Part shown: positions 32,491-40,231 of the stretch, piece after piece
How the letters are laid out: each line of letters starts with the position of its first letter
Position numbering within the stretch: the stretch's first letter is position 1
DNA from: an uncultured Oscillospiraceae bacterium
GTDB taxonomy: Bacteria > Bacillota > Clostridia > Oscillospirales > Acutalibacteraceae
Assembly (NCBI GenBank): GCA_900547095.1
Contig: URFG01000006.1
Location: forward strand, 7,789-71,788
Direction of reading: 5' to 3'
Length of the DNA: 64,000 bases
The notes under the pieces: model-generated
What the model was told of the DNA's origin: nothing
Database searches by the model: none
What the model saw: only the letters and a program-made list of their open reading frames with translations
Program-made: the position numbers and the translations under genes

Positions 32491-34368
32491 TTAAACTTCC
32501 ATTATAACCGGCAGGATCATAGGACTCCTGTGAGTTCTCACGAACAGGAATTTTGAAACCTGATCCTTGATTTTGGTTTTGATAGCATTGAAATCTCTGA
32601 TATTATTGATATAACATTTTTCAAGAACATCGCATACGAGTTCTTTAAGCTCATTCATAAGCTCTTCGGATTCTTTCACATATACAAATCCTCTCGAAAC
32701 CACATCGGGGCCCGAAAGAACTTCGCGCGTGGCGCTGTCTATAGCGACGTTTACTATAATAATTCCGTCTTCCGCGAGGTGCTTTCTGTCGCGAAGAACT
32801 ATGCTTCCGACATCGCCTACTCCAAGACCGTCAACAAGAATTCTTCCCGCAGTAACGGACTGCGTGCATTTAGCCTCTCTTCGGTTAAGCTCGATCACTT
32901 CGCCGTTTATGGGAATTATGATGTTTTCCTCTTTAATTCCCACATTTTTAGCAAGCAAAGAATGCTTGTATAAATGCTTTTGCTCTCCGTGTACCGGAAT
33001 AAAATACTTAGGCTTGCACACGCTCATCATAAGCTTTAATTCTTCTGCGCAGGCGTGGCCTGAAACGTGAACATCGTACATCTTTTCGTAAACAACATTC
33101 GCGCCTCTTCTCATAAGCTCATTGATAACCTTGCCTACAAGCTTTTCGTTCCCCGGAATAGGCGTTGCGGAAATAATTATCACATCGCCAGGAATAAGTT
33201 CAATCTGCCTGTGCTCGCTGAAAGCTATTCTGTGAAGAGCGGAAAGCGGCTCGCCCTGAGAGCCGGTAGTGATTATAACAAGCTCTTCGGGTCTGTAATT
33301 CTTAATAGCGTCAAGCTCGACAAGTATATCGTTAGGCACATTAAGATATCCGAGCTCTTCTGCAACATTTACTACATTCTGCATACTTCTGCCCGATATT
33401 ATTACTTTTCTGTCGCACCTGTCAGCCTCGTCGATTATCTGCTGAATTCTGTGTATATTCGATGAAAACGTAGCAACGATTATTCTATGCCCCTCTGCTT
33501 TTTTAAAGAGGTTGGAAAAGGATTCTCCCACAAGCCTTTCAGAGGGAGTAAAGCCCGGTCTTTCGGCGTTAGTCGAATCGGAAAGGAGCGCAAGCACACC
33601 TTTTTTGCCAAGCTCCGCAAAGCGGGCGATATCTATAACATTATCATCTATCGGAGTGGTATCGATCTTGAAATCTCCCGTTTGAACAACTGTACCGGCG
33701 CCGCAGGTTATAGCAAAGCCGACCGCGTCGGGAATAGAATGGTTAACATGGATAAATTCGACTGTGAATTTACCGAGTTCTATTTTCTGCCCGGGATCCG
33801 TTATATTAAGCTTAGCTCCCGCTAAAAGCTTATGCTCTTTAAGCTTGCCCTCTATAAGACCTATTGTCAGCCTGGTTGCATAGATAGGAAGATTGAAATT
33901 TCTCAGTAGGTAAGGGATAGCTCCTATATGATCCTCGTGCCCGTGAGTTACCACAAGACCTTTTATTTTATCCTTATTTTCAAGTATATAGGAAAAATCG
34001 GGGATAACAATATCTATTCCCGGTGTTTCTTCATCGGGGAAACTCATTCCGCAGTCAACGAGGAGCATATCGCCGTCATATTCATAAAGCGTTATGTTTT
34101 TGCCTATTTCTCCTATTCCTCCGAGGGGAATTATCTTAACCGATTTTTGAGCTGTTTTTCTGCTCTTTTCGGTATTTCTTTTAGCCGGTTGATTTCTTTT
34201 TTTGGAAATCGGCTTTCCCTGCTTGTTAAATCTCGCTTTGGAGGTCGGTTTAGAAATAGGCTTTCCGCTTACAACGCTCTGAACATCAAGCTTGGAAGAA
34301 TTCAGAACTCTCTTCTTTGATCCTGTGTTTTTGCGAGGCTTACTTATTTTATTTTTTGTTTCATTCAT
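32491..34368 (-). CDS. rnj: Ribonuclease J
   Basis: Metallo-beta-lactamase/beta-CASP ribonuclease with 5'-3' exo- and endonuclease activity in mRNA decay and rRNA maturation. The zinc motif HGHEDHIGAIPYL, beta-CASP elements (DSTNAERPGFTPSE, GSQGEPLSALHRIA) and PVHGEQKHLY are present. The first about 77 residues are a Lys/Arg/Ser/Pro-rich, probably disordered extension before VKIIPLGGIGEIGKN; the usual Bacillus RNase J1 lacks this. ATG 34368 follows AAGGAG. Only one RNase J is in the window. Confidence 0.94.
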   Translation of the reverse strand: MNETKNKISKPRKNTGSKKRVLNSSKLDVQSVVSGKPISKPTSKARFNKQGKPISKKRNQPAKRNTEKSRKTAQKSVKIIPLGGIGEIGKNITLYEYDGDMLLVDCGMSFPDEETPGIDIVIPDFSYILENKDKIKGLVVTHGHEDHIGAIPYLLRNFNLPIYATRLTIGLIEGKLKEHKLLAGAKLNITDPGQKIELGKFTVEFIHVNHSIPDAVGFAITCGAGTVVQTGDFKIDTTPIDDNVIDIARFAELGKKGVLALLSDSTNAERPGFTPSERLVGESFSNLFKKAEGHRIIVATFSSNIHRIQQIIDEADRCDRKVIISGRSMQNVVNVAEELGYLNVPNDILVELDAIKNYRPEELVIITTGSQGEPLSALHRIAFSEHRQIELIPGDVIIISATPIPGNEKLVGKVINELMRRGANVVYEKMYDVHVSGHACAEELKLMMSVCKPKYFIPVHGEQKHLYKHSLLAKNVGIKEENIIIPINGEVIELNRREAKCTQSVTAGRILVDGLGVGDVGSIVLRDRKHLAEDGIIIVNVAIDSATREVLSGPDVVSRGFVYVKESEELMNELKELVCDVLEKCYINNIRDFNAIKTKIKDQVSKFLFVRTHRSPMILPVIMEV

Positions 34369-34444
34369 TAATAAATAATTTCTCCTTTTTGTTTTTTTAT
34401 TATGTATGCGGCAACTGAAAAAACAGTCTGCCGGCTTAAAGTTC

Positions 34445-34810
34445 TTAAGATTTTATTTCCCAGTAAAATTTCCTGTTGCAGATCGGAAAATCATCAAGCA
34501 CACCGAATTCGGGATCAAAAAATTTACCGCCGAAATAAAGCGACCAATGCCAGCATTTCGGTGTTTCCAGGCTGAGCATTGCAATTTTTGGCAGCTCTTC
34601 TTTTTTTGTAACGCTCTTTTTTTCTTCTAAAAAATCAATTCCGAACGCTTTAAGCGCCGATTTCATATCCCTTAAAGTTGTTTCTCTCTCGGTTTTAACA
34701 ACTTTTATTACTTCTTCGACCGACACATCGCCAAGCATAGCAATAACAGCCTGCCCGCACTGAAGCGAGGTAGGCTCGAATATATGCGTGGGTTTTTTCG
34801 TTAATGGCAT
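34445..34810 (-). CDS. Small C39/papain-like cysteine peptidase domain protein
   Basis: 121-residue stand-alone protein resembling the C39 peptidase fold. The candidate triad is Cys in SLQCGQAVIAMLGDVSVEE, His in CWHWSLYF and Asp in FFDPEFG, in the order seen in C39 peptidases (Cys...His...Asp). There is no ABC transporter, signal peptide or bacteriocin precursor beside it, so it is not an obvious leader peptidase. ATG 34810 has GGTGA 6 nt upstream; an ORF extending to 34897 reads through the inverted repeat and is not credible. It has its own promoter overlapping the ypeB stop. Substrate unknown. Confidence 0.68.
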   Translation of the reverse strand: MPLTKKPTHIFEPTSLQCGQAVIAMLGDVSVEEVIKVVKTERETTLRDMKSALKAFGIDFLEEKKSVTKKEELPKIAMLSLETPKCWHWSLYFGGKFFDPEFGVLDDFPICNRKFYWEIKS

Positions 34811-34823
34811 ATTTTTCACCGAG

Positions 34824-34886
34824 TAGACAATACAATCGGACAAATTTTCCGCTATGAGAAGCGTTGTACCCTGATTGTATTGTCTA
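34824..34886 (-). repeat. Perfect 14-bp inverted repeat in the 5' leader of the C39-like gene
   Basis: TAGACAATACAATC at 34824-34837 and its exact reverse complement at 34873-34886, separated by 35 bp. Transcribed, it would form a long hairpin whose 3' arm ends a few nt before the GGTGA ribosome site. The core TAGACAATACA also occurs singly at 1829 and 5404. Confidence 0.85.
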
Positions 34887-34913
34887 AAAATGGACAAAAT
34901 CTAAATCAAAAGC

Positions 34914-34942
34914 ATTATAACACATTTTTATAAATTTTTCAA
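34914..34942 (-). promoter_or_regulatory. Promoter of the C39-like peptidase gene
   Basis: Minus strand TTGAAA (34942-34937), 17 bp, TATAAT (34919-34914), giving a leader of about 100 nt that contains the 14-bp inverted repeat. Confidence 0.72.
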
Positions 34943-34943
34943 T

Positions 34944-36257
34944 TTATTTTATAAGAGTTCCGCCGTCGGATTTTAAAAGGATAAAAATATTTTCGGTTTC
35001 GAGTGATGAAATTCCTATAAAAACGAGCATTTCCTCATCTTTTTGAGTCTTGCATAAAAACTCATAGCACCGCACTTCCGAGCCGCCGCTTGTAGGGATA
35101 AGAGCTATTCCCGATTTTTCGACAGTTAGCTTTTTATTGATTTTTTGCTCCGCCTCTTCTAATGAATGCTCGGCCGAAAGAAAGGCGCGCTGCATATGAT
35201 TTGTGAGATATCCGCTTGCCTCGTAAAATACCGTTTCCCCGCTTTCGAGCGACACGCCGACTTTTATAAGATCGGTGTAACATACCGTTCTGCCGTCAAG
35301 ATAAGCAAAATTTACCGTGCAAACTCCCTCATCACAGTAATAGTATGTGGAAATCATATTTTCAATTCCTCTAACTTTTAAAAACTCTTCCGCTTTTCTA
35401 AGCGCCTCTTCTTTAGATATCACGGCTTTTTTAAAATCTTCGCTTTTTCTCATATAGATTACATATCCGCCGCTTTTACTGACGGTTATTTCTGTTTTGC
35501 CCGTAAATCTGTAAGAGGGTATTTTTGAATTTATTTCATTTGAAAATTTAAGATTTTTTTCACCTGAAAACTCTTTTGCAATATTTAATGCCTCTTCTTT
35601 TGAAATTTCAGGCTTTGCCGAGGTCATAACCGGTTTTTTATTCAAAATATGATCGGAATAAGGTCCGTCATAAATAAGCGTGGGATAATCGGTAAGGTTT
35701 TCTTCAAGCTCTGTCAGGACATTCGCGAGAGATTTGTCGTCCGAAGATATTTTTTCTTCGATTTCTTCCGCCCAATAAAAGGAACTGTTGATATTTTCCT
35801 GATTATCGCTCAAAACTCCCGAAATGGTTTTAGCCGTGCTTAAAAGCTTTAAAAAATCATTTTCCTGCTTATCGGTTATCTCCTCGTCTTTAGTAACAGA
35901 TCCCGATACGCTTAAAGCATAGTTTCCGACCTGTGACAAAAACCTGTTAAGCGTGCTGTTTTCGGAATTTAAAACAGGCAGAGCCGAAAGCGCATTTTTT
36001 GCAAGCTGAGCCTCGCTGTAAAGCTCGGCGCTCAAAGCGCTTAATTTTTTTGAGCCCGAAAGATATACTATTTTATCTAAAATTATCCCGATATTATTTA
36101 TTCTTGAATCTAGCTCACTGTAGGCTTTGGAATAATTGTTTTTTATCTCAAGCTCATATTTATCCGAAACGCTTTTTTCTTTTATAACGGCACCGACCAT
36201 CAGAAAAACAAAGGCGGCGCAAAAGGATGTTATTCTTATTTTTGTTTGTTTATTCAT
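34944..36257 (-). CDS. ypeB: Germination protein YpeB
   Basis: Spore inner-membrane protein that in Bacillus stabilises the cortex-lytic enzyme SleB. An N-terminal signal-anchor (about residues 8-26) is followed by a helical N-terminal domain and repeated PepSY units in the C-terminal half (SKEEALNIAKEF, SKEEALRKAEEFL, LEEAEQKINKKL starts; YLDGRTVCYTDLIKVGVS typical of YpeB). 437 aa, close to the B. subtilis length. It is strong evidence for sporulation. No sleB lies beside it in this window, unlike the Bacillus sleB-ypeB operon. Confidence 0.9.
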   Translation of the reverse strand: MNKQTKIRITSFCAAFVFLMVGAVIKEKSVSDKYELEIKNNYSKAYSELDSRINNIGIILDKIVYLSGSKKLSALSAELYSEAQLAKNALSALPVLNSENSTLNRFLSQVGNYALSVSGSVTKDEEITDKQENDFLKLLSTAKTISGVLSDNQENINSSFYWAEEIEEKISSDDKSLANVLTELEENLTDYPTLIYDGPYSDHILNKKPVMTSAKPEISKEEALNIAKEFSGEKNLKFSNEINSKIPSYRFTGKTEITVSKSGGYVIYMRKSEDFKKAVISKEEALRKAEEFLKVRGIENMISTYYYCDEGVCTVNFAYLDGRTVCYTDLIKVGVSLESGETVFYEASGYLTNHMQRAFLSAEHSLEEAEQKINKKLTVEKSGIALIPTSGGSEVRCYEFLCKTQKDEEMLVFIGISSLETENIFILLKSDGGTLIK

Positions 36258-36320
36258 AAAGGCACTTCCCTTTTTATGGCTTTTCTGATTTATTTTTGAC
36301 TTAATTTGTATTTAATATAC

Positions 36321-36349
36321 TTGATTTTTAAATAACATTGTGTTATTAT
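36321..36349 (+). promoter_or_regulatory. Promoter of the ileS T-box leader
   Basis: TTGATT (36321-36326), 17 bp, TATTAT (36344-36349). A palindrome AATAACA-TTG-TGTTATT (36331-36347) lies over the spacer and -10. Confidence 0.65.
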
Positions 36350-36356
36350 ATTTTAA

Positions 36357-36600
36357 AAGCTGTGATGAAGACAGTAACTAAAATATAAGCGGTCTAAAGC
36401 GAGCCGAAAAGCGGTGTGAGTTCGGCAGGTCGGATTTTAGCGAATATCACTTCGGAGCCGCAGTGTGAAAGATATTATCAATTAGCATTTGCCGTTTGAT
36501 TCTGCGTTAAGGAATTCACGGATGTCGGTCCGTCGTAATAGGTGGTTTAAAAGGTAAAATTATCATCCTTGTCCTATTATGGGCGGGGATTTTATTTTTT
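36357..36600 (+). ncRNA. T-box riboswitch leader, isoleucine specifier
   Basis: tRNA-sensing leader controlling ileS by antitermination. Stem I: CTAAAAT (36378-36384) pairs with ATTTTAG (36434-36440); GAAG (36367-36370) pairs with CTTC (36450-36453). The specifier loop has AGTA (36373-36376) opposite GAA and the codon AUC at 36446-36448 followed by A, matching tRNA-Ile. Antiterminator AATAGG (36537-36542) / CCTATT (36573-36578) encloses UGGU (36543-36546), complementary to the ACCA end of tRNA-Ile. The competing terminator uses ATCC..GTCC (36565-36574) with GGGC..GGGAT (36581-36590) and ends TTTATTTTTT (36591-36600). The 358-nt gap before ileS is explained by this leader and its promoter. Confidence 0.93.
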
Positions 36601-36615
36601 AAAGAGGTAAGAATT

Positions 36616-39600
36616 ATGTACAAAGAAATTTCACCTAATGTCGATTTCGTGGAAAACGAAAAAGAGATCAAAAAATTCTGGGACGATGAGGGAATTTTTG
36701 AAAAAAGTATCGAACAAAGAGCCAAAGGCGAGCCTTATGTTTTTTATGACGGCCCTCCGACGGCTAACGGCAAGCCCCATATCGGTCACGTTTTGACCAG
36801 GGTCATAAAAGATATGATTCCGAGATATAAAACAATGAAAGGCTGTATGGTACCGAGAAAAGCGGGCTGGGATACCCACGGTCTGCCTGTTGAGCTTGAA
36901 GTTGAAAAAGCGCTCGGTCTTGACGGAAAAGAGCAGATCGAAGAATACGGTTTAGAGCCTTTTATCGATCACTGCAAGGAAAGCGTATGGAAATATAAAG
37001 GGATGTGGGAGGATTTCTCCAAAACCGTCGGATTTTGGGCGGATATGGACAATCCCTATGTTACCTATGACAATAACTTCATAGAGTCCGAATGGTGGGC
37101 GCTTAAAAAGATATTTGAAAAAGGTCTTTTATATAAAGGCTTTAAAATCGTGCCTTATTGCCCCAGGTGCGGCACTCCGCTTTCAAGCCACGAGGTTGCG
37201 CAGGGATATAAAGCGGTAAAAGAAAGAAGCGCGGTTGTAAGATTTAAAAAATCCGATGAGGACGCTTATTTCCTCGCCTGGACCACTACTCCGTGGACTC
37301 TTCCTTCAAACACCGCTCTTTGCGTAAACCCGAATGAAACCTACTGCAAGGTAAAAGCGGCTGACGGATATGTTTATTATCTTGCCAAAGCTTTGGCTGA
37401 TAAGGTCCTTTCAAAACTCGCAAATGACGATAATAAGCCTTATGAAATACTTGAAGAATTCAAAGGAAAAGACCTTGAATACTGCAAATATGATCCTTTA
37501 TTCGATTTTGTAAAGCCTATTGCGGAAAATCAGAAAAAAGACGCATTTTTCGTTATGTGCGACGATTATGTAACTATGACTGACGGTACAGGAATAGTTC
37601 ACTGCGCACCTGCTTTCGGTGAGGACGACGCAAGAGTCGGCAGAAGATACGATCTTCCCTTTATTCAGCTTGTTGACTCAAAGGGCGATCTTACAAAAGA
37701 AACACCTTATGCCGGAAAATTCGTAAAAGACGCCGATCCGCTCGTTTTAAAGGATCTTGACGCTAAAGGTCTTCTTTTCGACGCTCCTAAATTCGAGCAC
37801 GATTATCCTTTCTGCTGGAGATGCGATACTCCCCTTATCTATTACGCAAGAGAATCGTGGTTTATAAAAATGACCGCGGTTAAAGACGATCTTATCAGGA
37901 ACAACGATACCATAAACTGGATCCCCGAAAGCATAGGAAAAGGCAGATTCGGCGATTGGCTTAAAAATGTTCAGGATTGGGGAATTTCGAGAAACAGATA
38001 TTGGGGTACTCCGCTTAATATCTGGCAGTGCGAATGCGGTCATCTTCACAGCATTGGAAGTATTGAAGAATTAAAATCAATGTCCGATAACTGCCCCGAT
38101 GATATCGAGCTTCACCGCCCTTATATTGACGCGGTAACTATCAAATGCCCTGAATGCGGAAAGCAAATGCACAGAGTTCCCGAGGTAATAGACTGCTGGT
38201 TTGATTCAGGCTCAATGCCTTTTGCACAGCACCATTATCCTTTTGAAAATAAGGAGCTTTTCGAATCGCAGTTCCCTGCCGACTTTATTTCCGAGGCCGT
38301 CGATCAGACGAGAGGCTGGTTCTACTCTCTCCTTGCAATTTCAACGCTTATTTTCAATAAAGCGCCTTATAAAAATGTAATCGTATTAGGTCACGTTCAG
38401 GATGAAAACGGACAGAAGATGTCTAAATCCAAAGGCAACGCGGTCGATCCTATGGAGGCGCTCGAAACCTACGGAGCCGACGCTATCCGCTGGTACTTCT
38501 ATACAAACTCCGCTCCCTGGCTGCCTAACAGATTTCACGGAAAAGCTGTTATCGAGGGGCAGAGAAAATTTATGGGTACTCTTTGGAACACTTATGCTTT
38601 CTATGTTCTTTATGCAAATATAGATAATTTCGATCCTACAAAATATAATTCAGGCGATTTTAAACTCACGGTAATGGATAAATGGCTGATATCAAAACTT
38701 AATTCTATGGTAAAAGCCGTTGATAACAACCTTAATTCTTATAAGATTCCCGAGGCTGCAAAAGCTCTTTCAAGCTTTGTGGATGAAATGAGCAATTGGT
38801 ATGTCCGCAGAAACAGAGAGCGCTATTGGGTTCAGGGTATGACAGATGATAAAGCCACAGCTTACTATGTGCTTTACACAGCTCTTGTTACCACCGCAAA
38901 GGCCGCGGCTCCCATGATTCCGTTTATGGCTGAAAGCATTTATCAAAATCTTGTAAGAAGCGTGGATAAAAATGCTCCTATAAGTATTCACTTATGCGAC
39001 TTCCCCGTATGCGATGAAAAAGCTATTGATAAAAAGCTTGAAGAAAATATGGAAACCGTTCTTGAAATAGTAGTTCTCGGAAGAGCCGCAAGAAACGGCG
39101 CTGTGCTTAAAAACCGCCAGCCGCTCAATAAAATGTTTGTAAGCTCAAAAGATACGCTCGACGGATTTTATACCGATATTATCAAAGACGAGCTTAATAT
39201 CAAAAACATTGAGTTTACAGACGATGTTGAGGGATTTGTAAATTATAATTTCAAGCCCCAGCTTAAAACAGTCGGTCCGAAATACGGCAAGCAGTTAAAC
39301 GACATAAGAAAAGCGCTTTTAGAGCTTGACGGCACTCTTGCAAAAGCCGAGCTTGATAAAAACGGCAAGCTTACTCTCGATTTACCTTCGGGCACAGTTG
39401 AGCTTACAGCTGATGATCTTCTTATCGAAACTTCTCAAAAAGAGGGATATTATACTGTCAGCGATAACGGAATAATAGTTTCTATTGACACCGTTTTGAC
39501 TGACGATCTTATCTGCGAGGGATTTGCCCGCGAAATGATAAGCAAAATCCAGACTATGAGAAAAGACGCGGGATTCTGCGTTACCGATCATATCAATATT

Positions 39601-39765
39601 TCGATCGACGGATCACAAAAAATTCTTGACATTGCGCTTAAAATGTGCGAGGATATAACAAAGGATACTTTGGCAGACTCGCTAAAGCACGAAGATCCCA
39701 AAGGATTTATCAAAGAATGGGATATCAATGGCGAGAATGTAACTATCGGTATCGAAAAGGTCTGA
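36616..39765 (+). CDS. ileS: Isoleucyl-tRNA synthetase (type 2-like)
   Basis: Class I aminoacyl-tRNA synthetase charging tRNA-Ile. HIGH motif in GKPHIGHVLTR, KMSKS in GQKMSKSKGNAVDP, the CP1 editing domain (LAWTTTPWTLPSNTAL, GTGIVHCAPAFGEDDAR) and the anticodon-binding domain are all present. At 1049 aa, with GWDTHGLPVELEVEK, it looks like the longer eukaryote-like type 2 IleRS rather than the roughly 920-940-aa bacterial type 1 that ends in a zinc finger. Type 2 enzymes are often insensitive to mupirocin. AGAGGTAAG precedes ATG 36616. Confidence 0.95.
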   Translation: MYKEISPNVDFVENEKEIKKFWDDEGIFEKSIEQRAKGEPYVFYDGPPTANGKPHIGHVLTRVIKDMIPRYKTMKGCMVPRKAGWDTHGLPVELEVEKALGLDGKEQIEEYGLEPFIDHCKESVWKYKGMWEDFSKTVGFWADMDNPYVTYDNNFIESEWWALKKIFEKGLLYKGFKIVPYCPRCGTPLSSHEVAQGYKAVKERSAVVRFKKSDEDAYFLAWTTTPWTLPSNTALCVNPNETYCKVKAADGYVYYLAKALADKVLSKLANDDNKPYEILEEFKGKDLEYCKYDPLFDFVKPIAENQKKDAFFVMCDDYVTMTDGTGIVHCAPAFGEDDARVGRRYDLPFIQLVDSKGDLTKETPYAGKFVKDADPLVLKDLDAKGLLFDAPKFEHDYPFCWRCDTPLIYYARESWFIKMTAVKDDLIRNNDTINWIPESIGKGRFGDWLKNVQDWGISRNRYWGTPLNIWQCECGHLHSIGSIEELKSMSDNCPDDIELHRPYIDAVTIKCPECGKQMHRVPEVIDCWFDSGSMPFAQHHYPFENKELFESQFPADFISEAVDQTRGWFYSLLAISTLIFNKAPYKNVIVLGHVQDENGQKMSKSKGNAVDPMEALETYGADAIRWYFYTNSAPWLPNRFHGKAVIEGQRKFMGTLWNTYAFYVLYANIDNFDPTKYNSGDFKLTVMDKWLISKLNSMVKAVDNNLNSYKIPEAAKALSSFVDEMSNWYVRRNRERYWVQGMTDDKATAYYVLYTALVTTAKAAAPMIPFMAESIYQNLVRSVDKNAPISIHLCDFPVCDEKAIDKKLEENMETVLEIVVLGRAARNGAVLKNRQPLNKMFVSSKDTLDGFYTDIIKDELNIKNIEFTDDVEGFVNYNFKPQLKTVGPKYGKQLNDIRKALLELDGTLAKAELDKNGKLTLDLPSGTVELTADDLLIETSQKEGYYTVSDNGIIVSIDTVLTDDLICEGFAREMISKIQTMRKDAGFCVTDHINISIDGSQKILDIALKMCEDITKDTLADSLKHEDPKGFIKEWDINGENVTIGIEKV

Positions 39766-39780
39766 AAGGGTGGTTAAAAA

Positions 39781-40115
39781 TGGAGCAGAATAACAACGAA
39801 ATTATCGATATCAGTTCAGGATATTCAGCACCTGCGAAAAGCAGCGGATCAAACCCCGTAAATACCTACAGCGAGGGAATTTTCCGCCATATAGGAACGA
39901 TTATTAAAGCCATCTCATTTATAGTGGCTTTCGGAATTATAATTATTTCGCTCGTTGCGGCATATTTCATATTCACAAAAGAAAAGCTTTATATGGCTTT
40001 ATCAGTCGGTATTGTCGTTGCAGGCACATTTTTGGCACTTATTAATATGTTTGTTCTCTACGGAATGGGACAAATTCTCACCCAAAACAGCGAAATTTTA
40101 AAAAGATTCAAATAA
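39781..40115 (+). CDS. Small two-helix membrane protein, unknown
   Basis: A 111-residue protein with a polar N-terminus of about 35 residues and two predicted helices (about 42-64 and 74-97). I recognise no family. ATG 39781 follows AAAGGGTGG. It begins 15 nt after the ileS stop and precedes a terminator, so it is cotranscribed with ileS under the T-box. Confidence 0.7.
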
Positions 40116-40132
40116 TTTAAAATTTTAAAGTA

Positions 40133-40167
40133 AAAAAGACTCGGGTTTTAAACCTGAGTCTTTTTGC
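40133..40167 (+). terminator. Terminator after ileS operon
   Basis: AAAAAGACTCGGGTT (40133-40147) pairs with AACCTGAGTCTTTTT (40151-40165), one G-U pair, 3-nt loop, ending in a T tract. Confidence 0.88.
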
Positions 40168-40196
40168 TTGTAATTTTGAGTATTGTATGGTATAAT
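40168..40196 (+). promoter_or_regulatory. Promoter of the LtaS-like gene
   Basis: TTGTAA (40168-40173), 17 bp, TATAAT (40191-40196) with an extended -10 TGG before it, directly after the preceding terminator. Confidence 0.75.
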
Positions 40197-40231
40197 ATTA
40201 AAGATTTTAAATGTTTAAAAGAGGCGGATTT

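Noticed and set aside
34369..34444. Hairpin with T6 loop between the C39-like gene and rnj as a terminator
   Set aside because: The T run is in the loop and no T tract follows the stem on the minus strand, so it is a poor intrinsic terminator.
34811..34897. N-terminal extension of the C39-like peptidase
   Set aside because: The extension would be encoded by the perfect inverted repeat; a better start with GGTGA exists at 34810.
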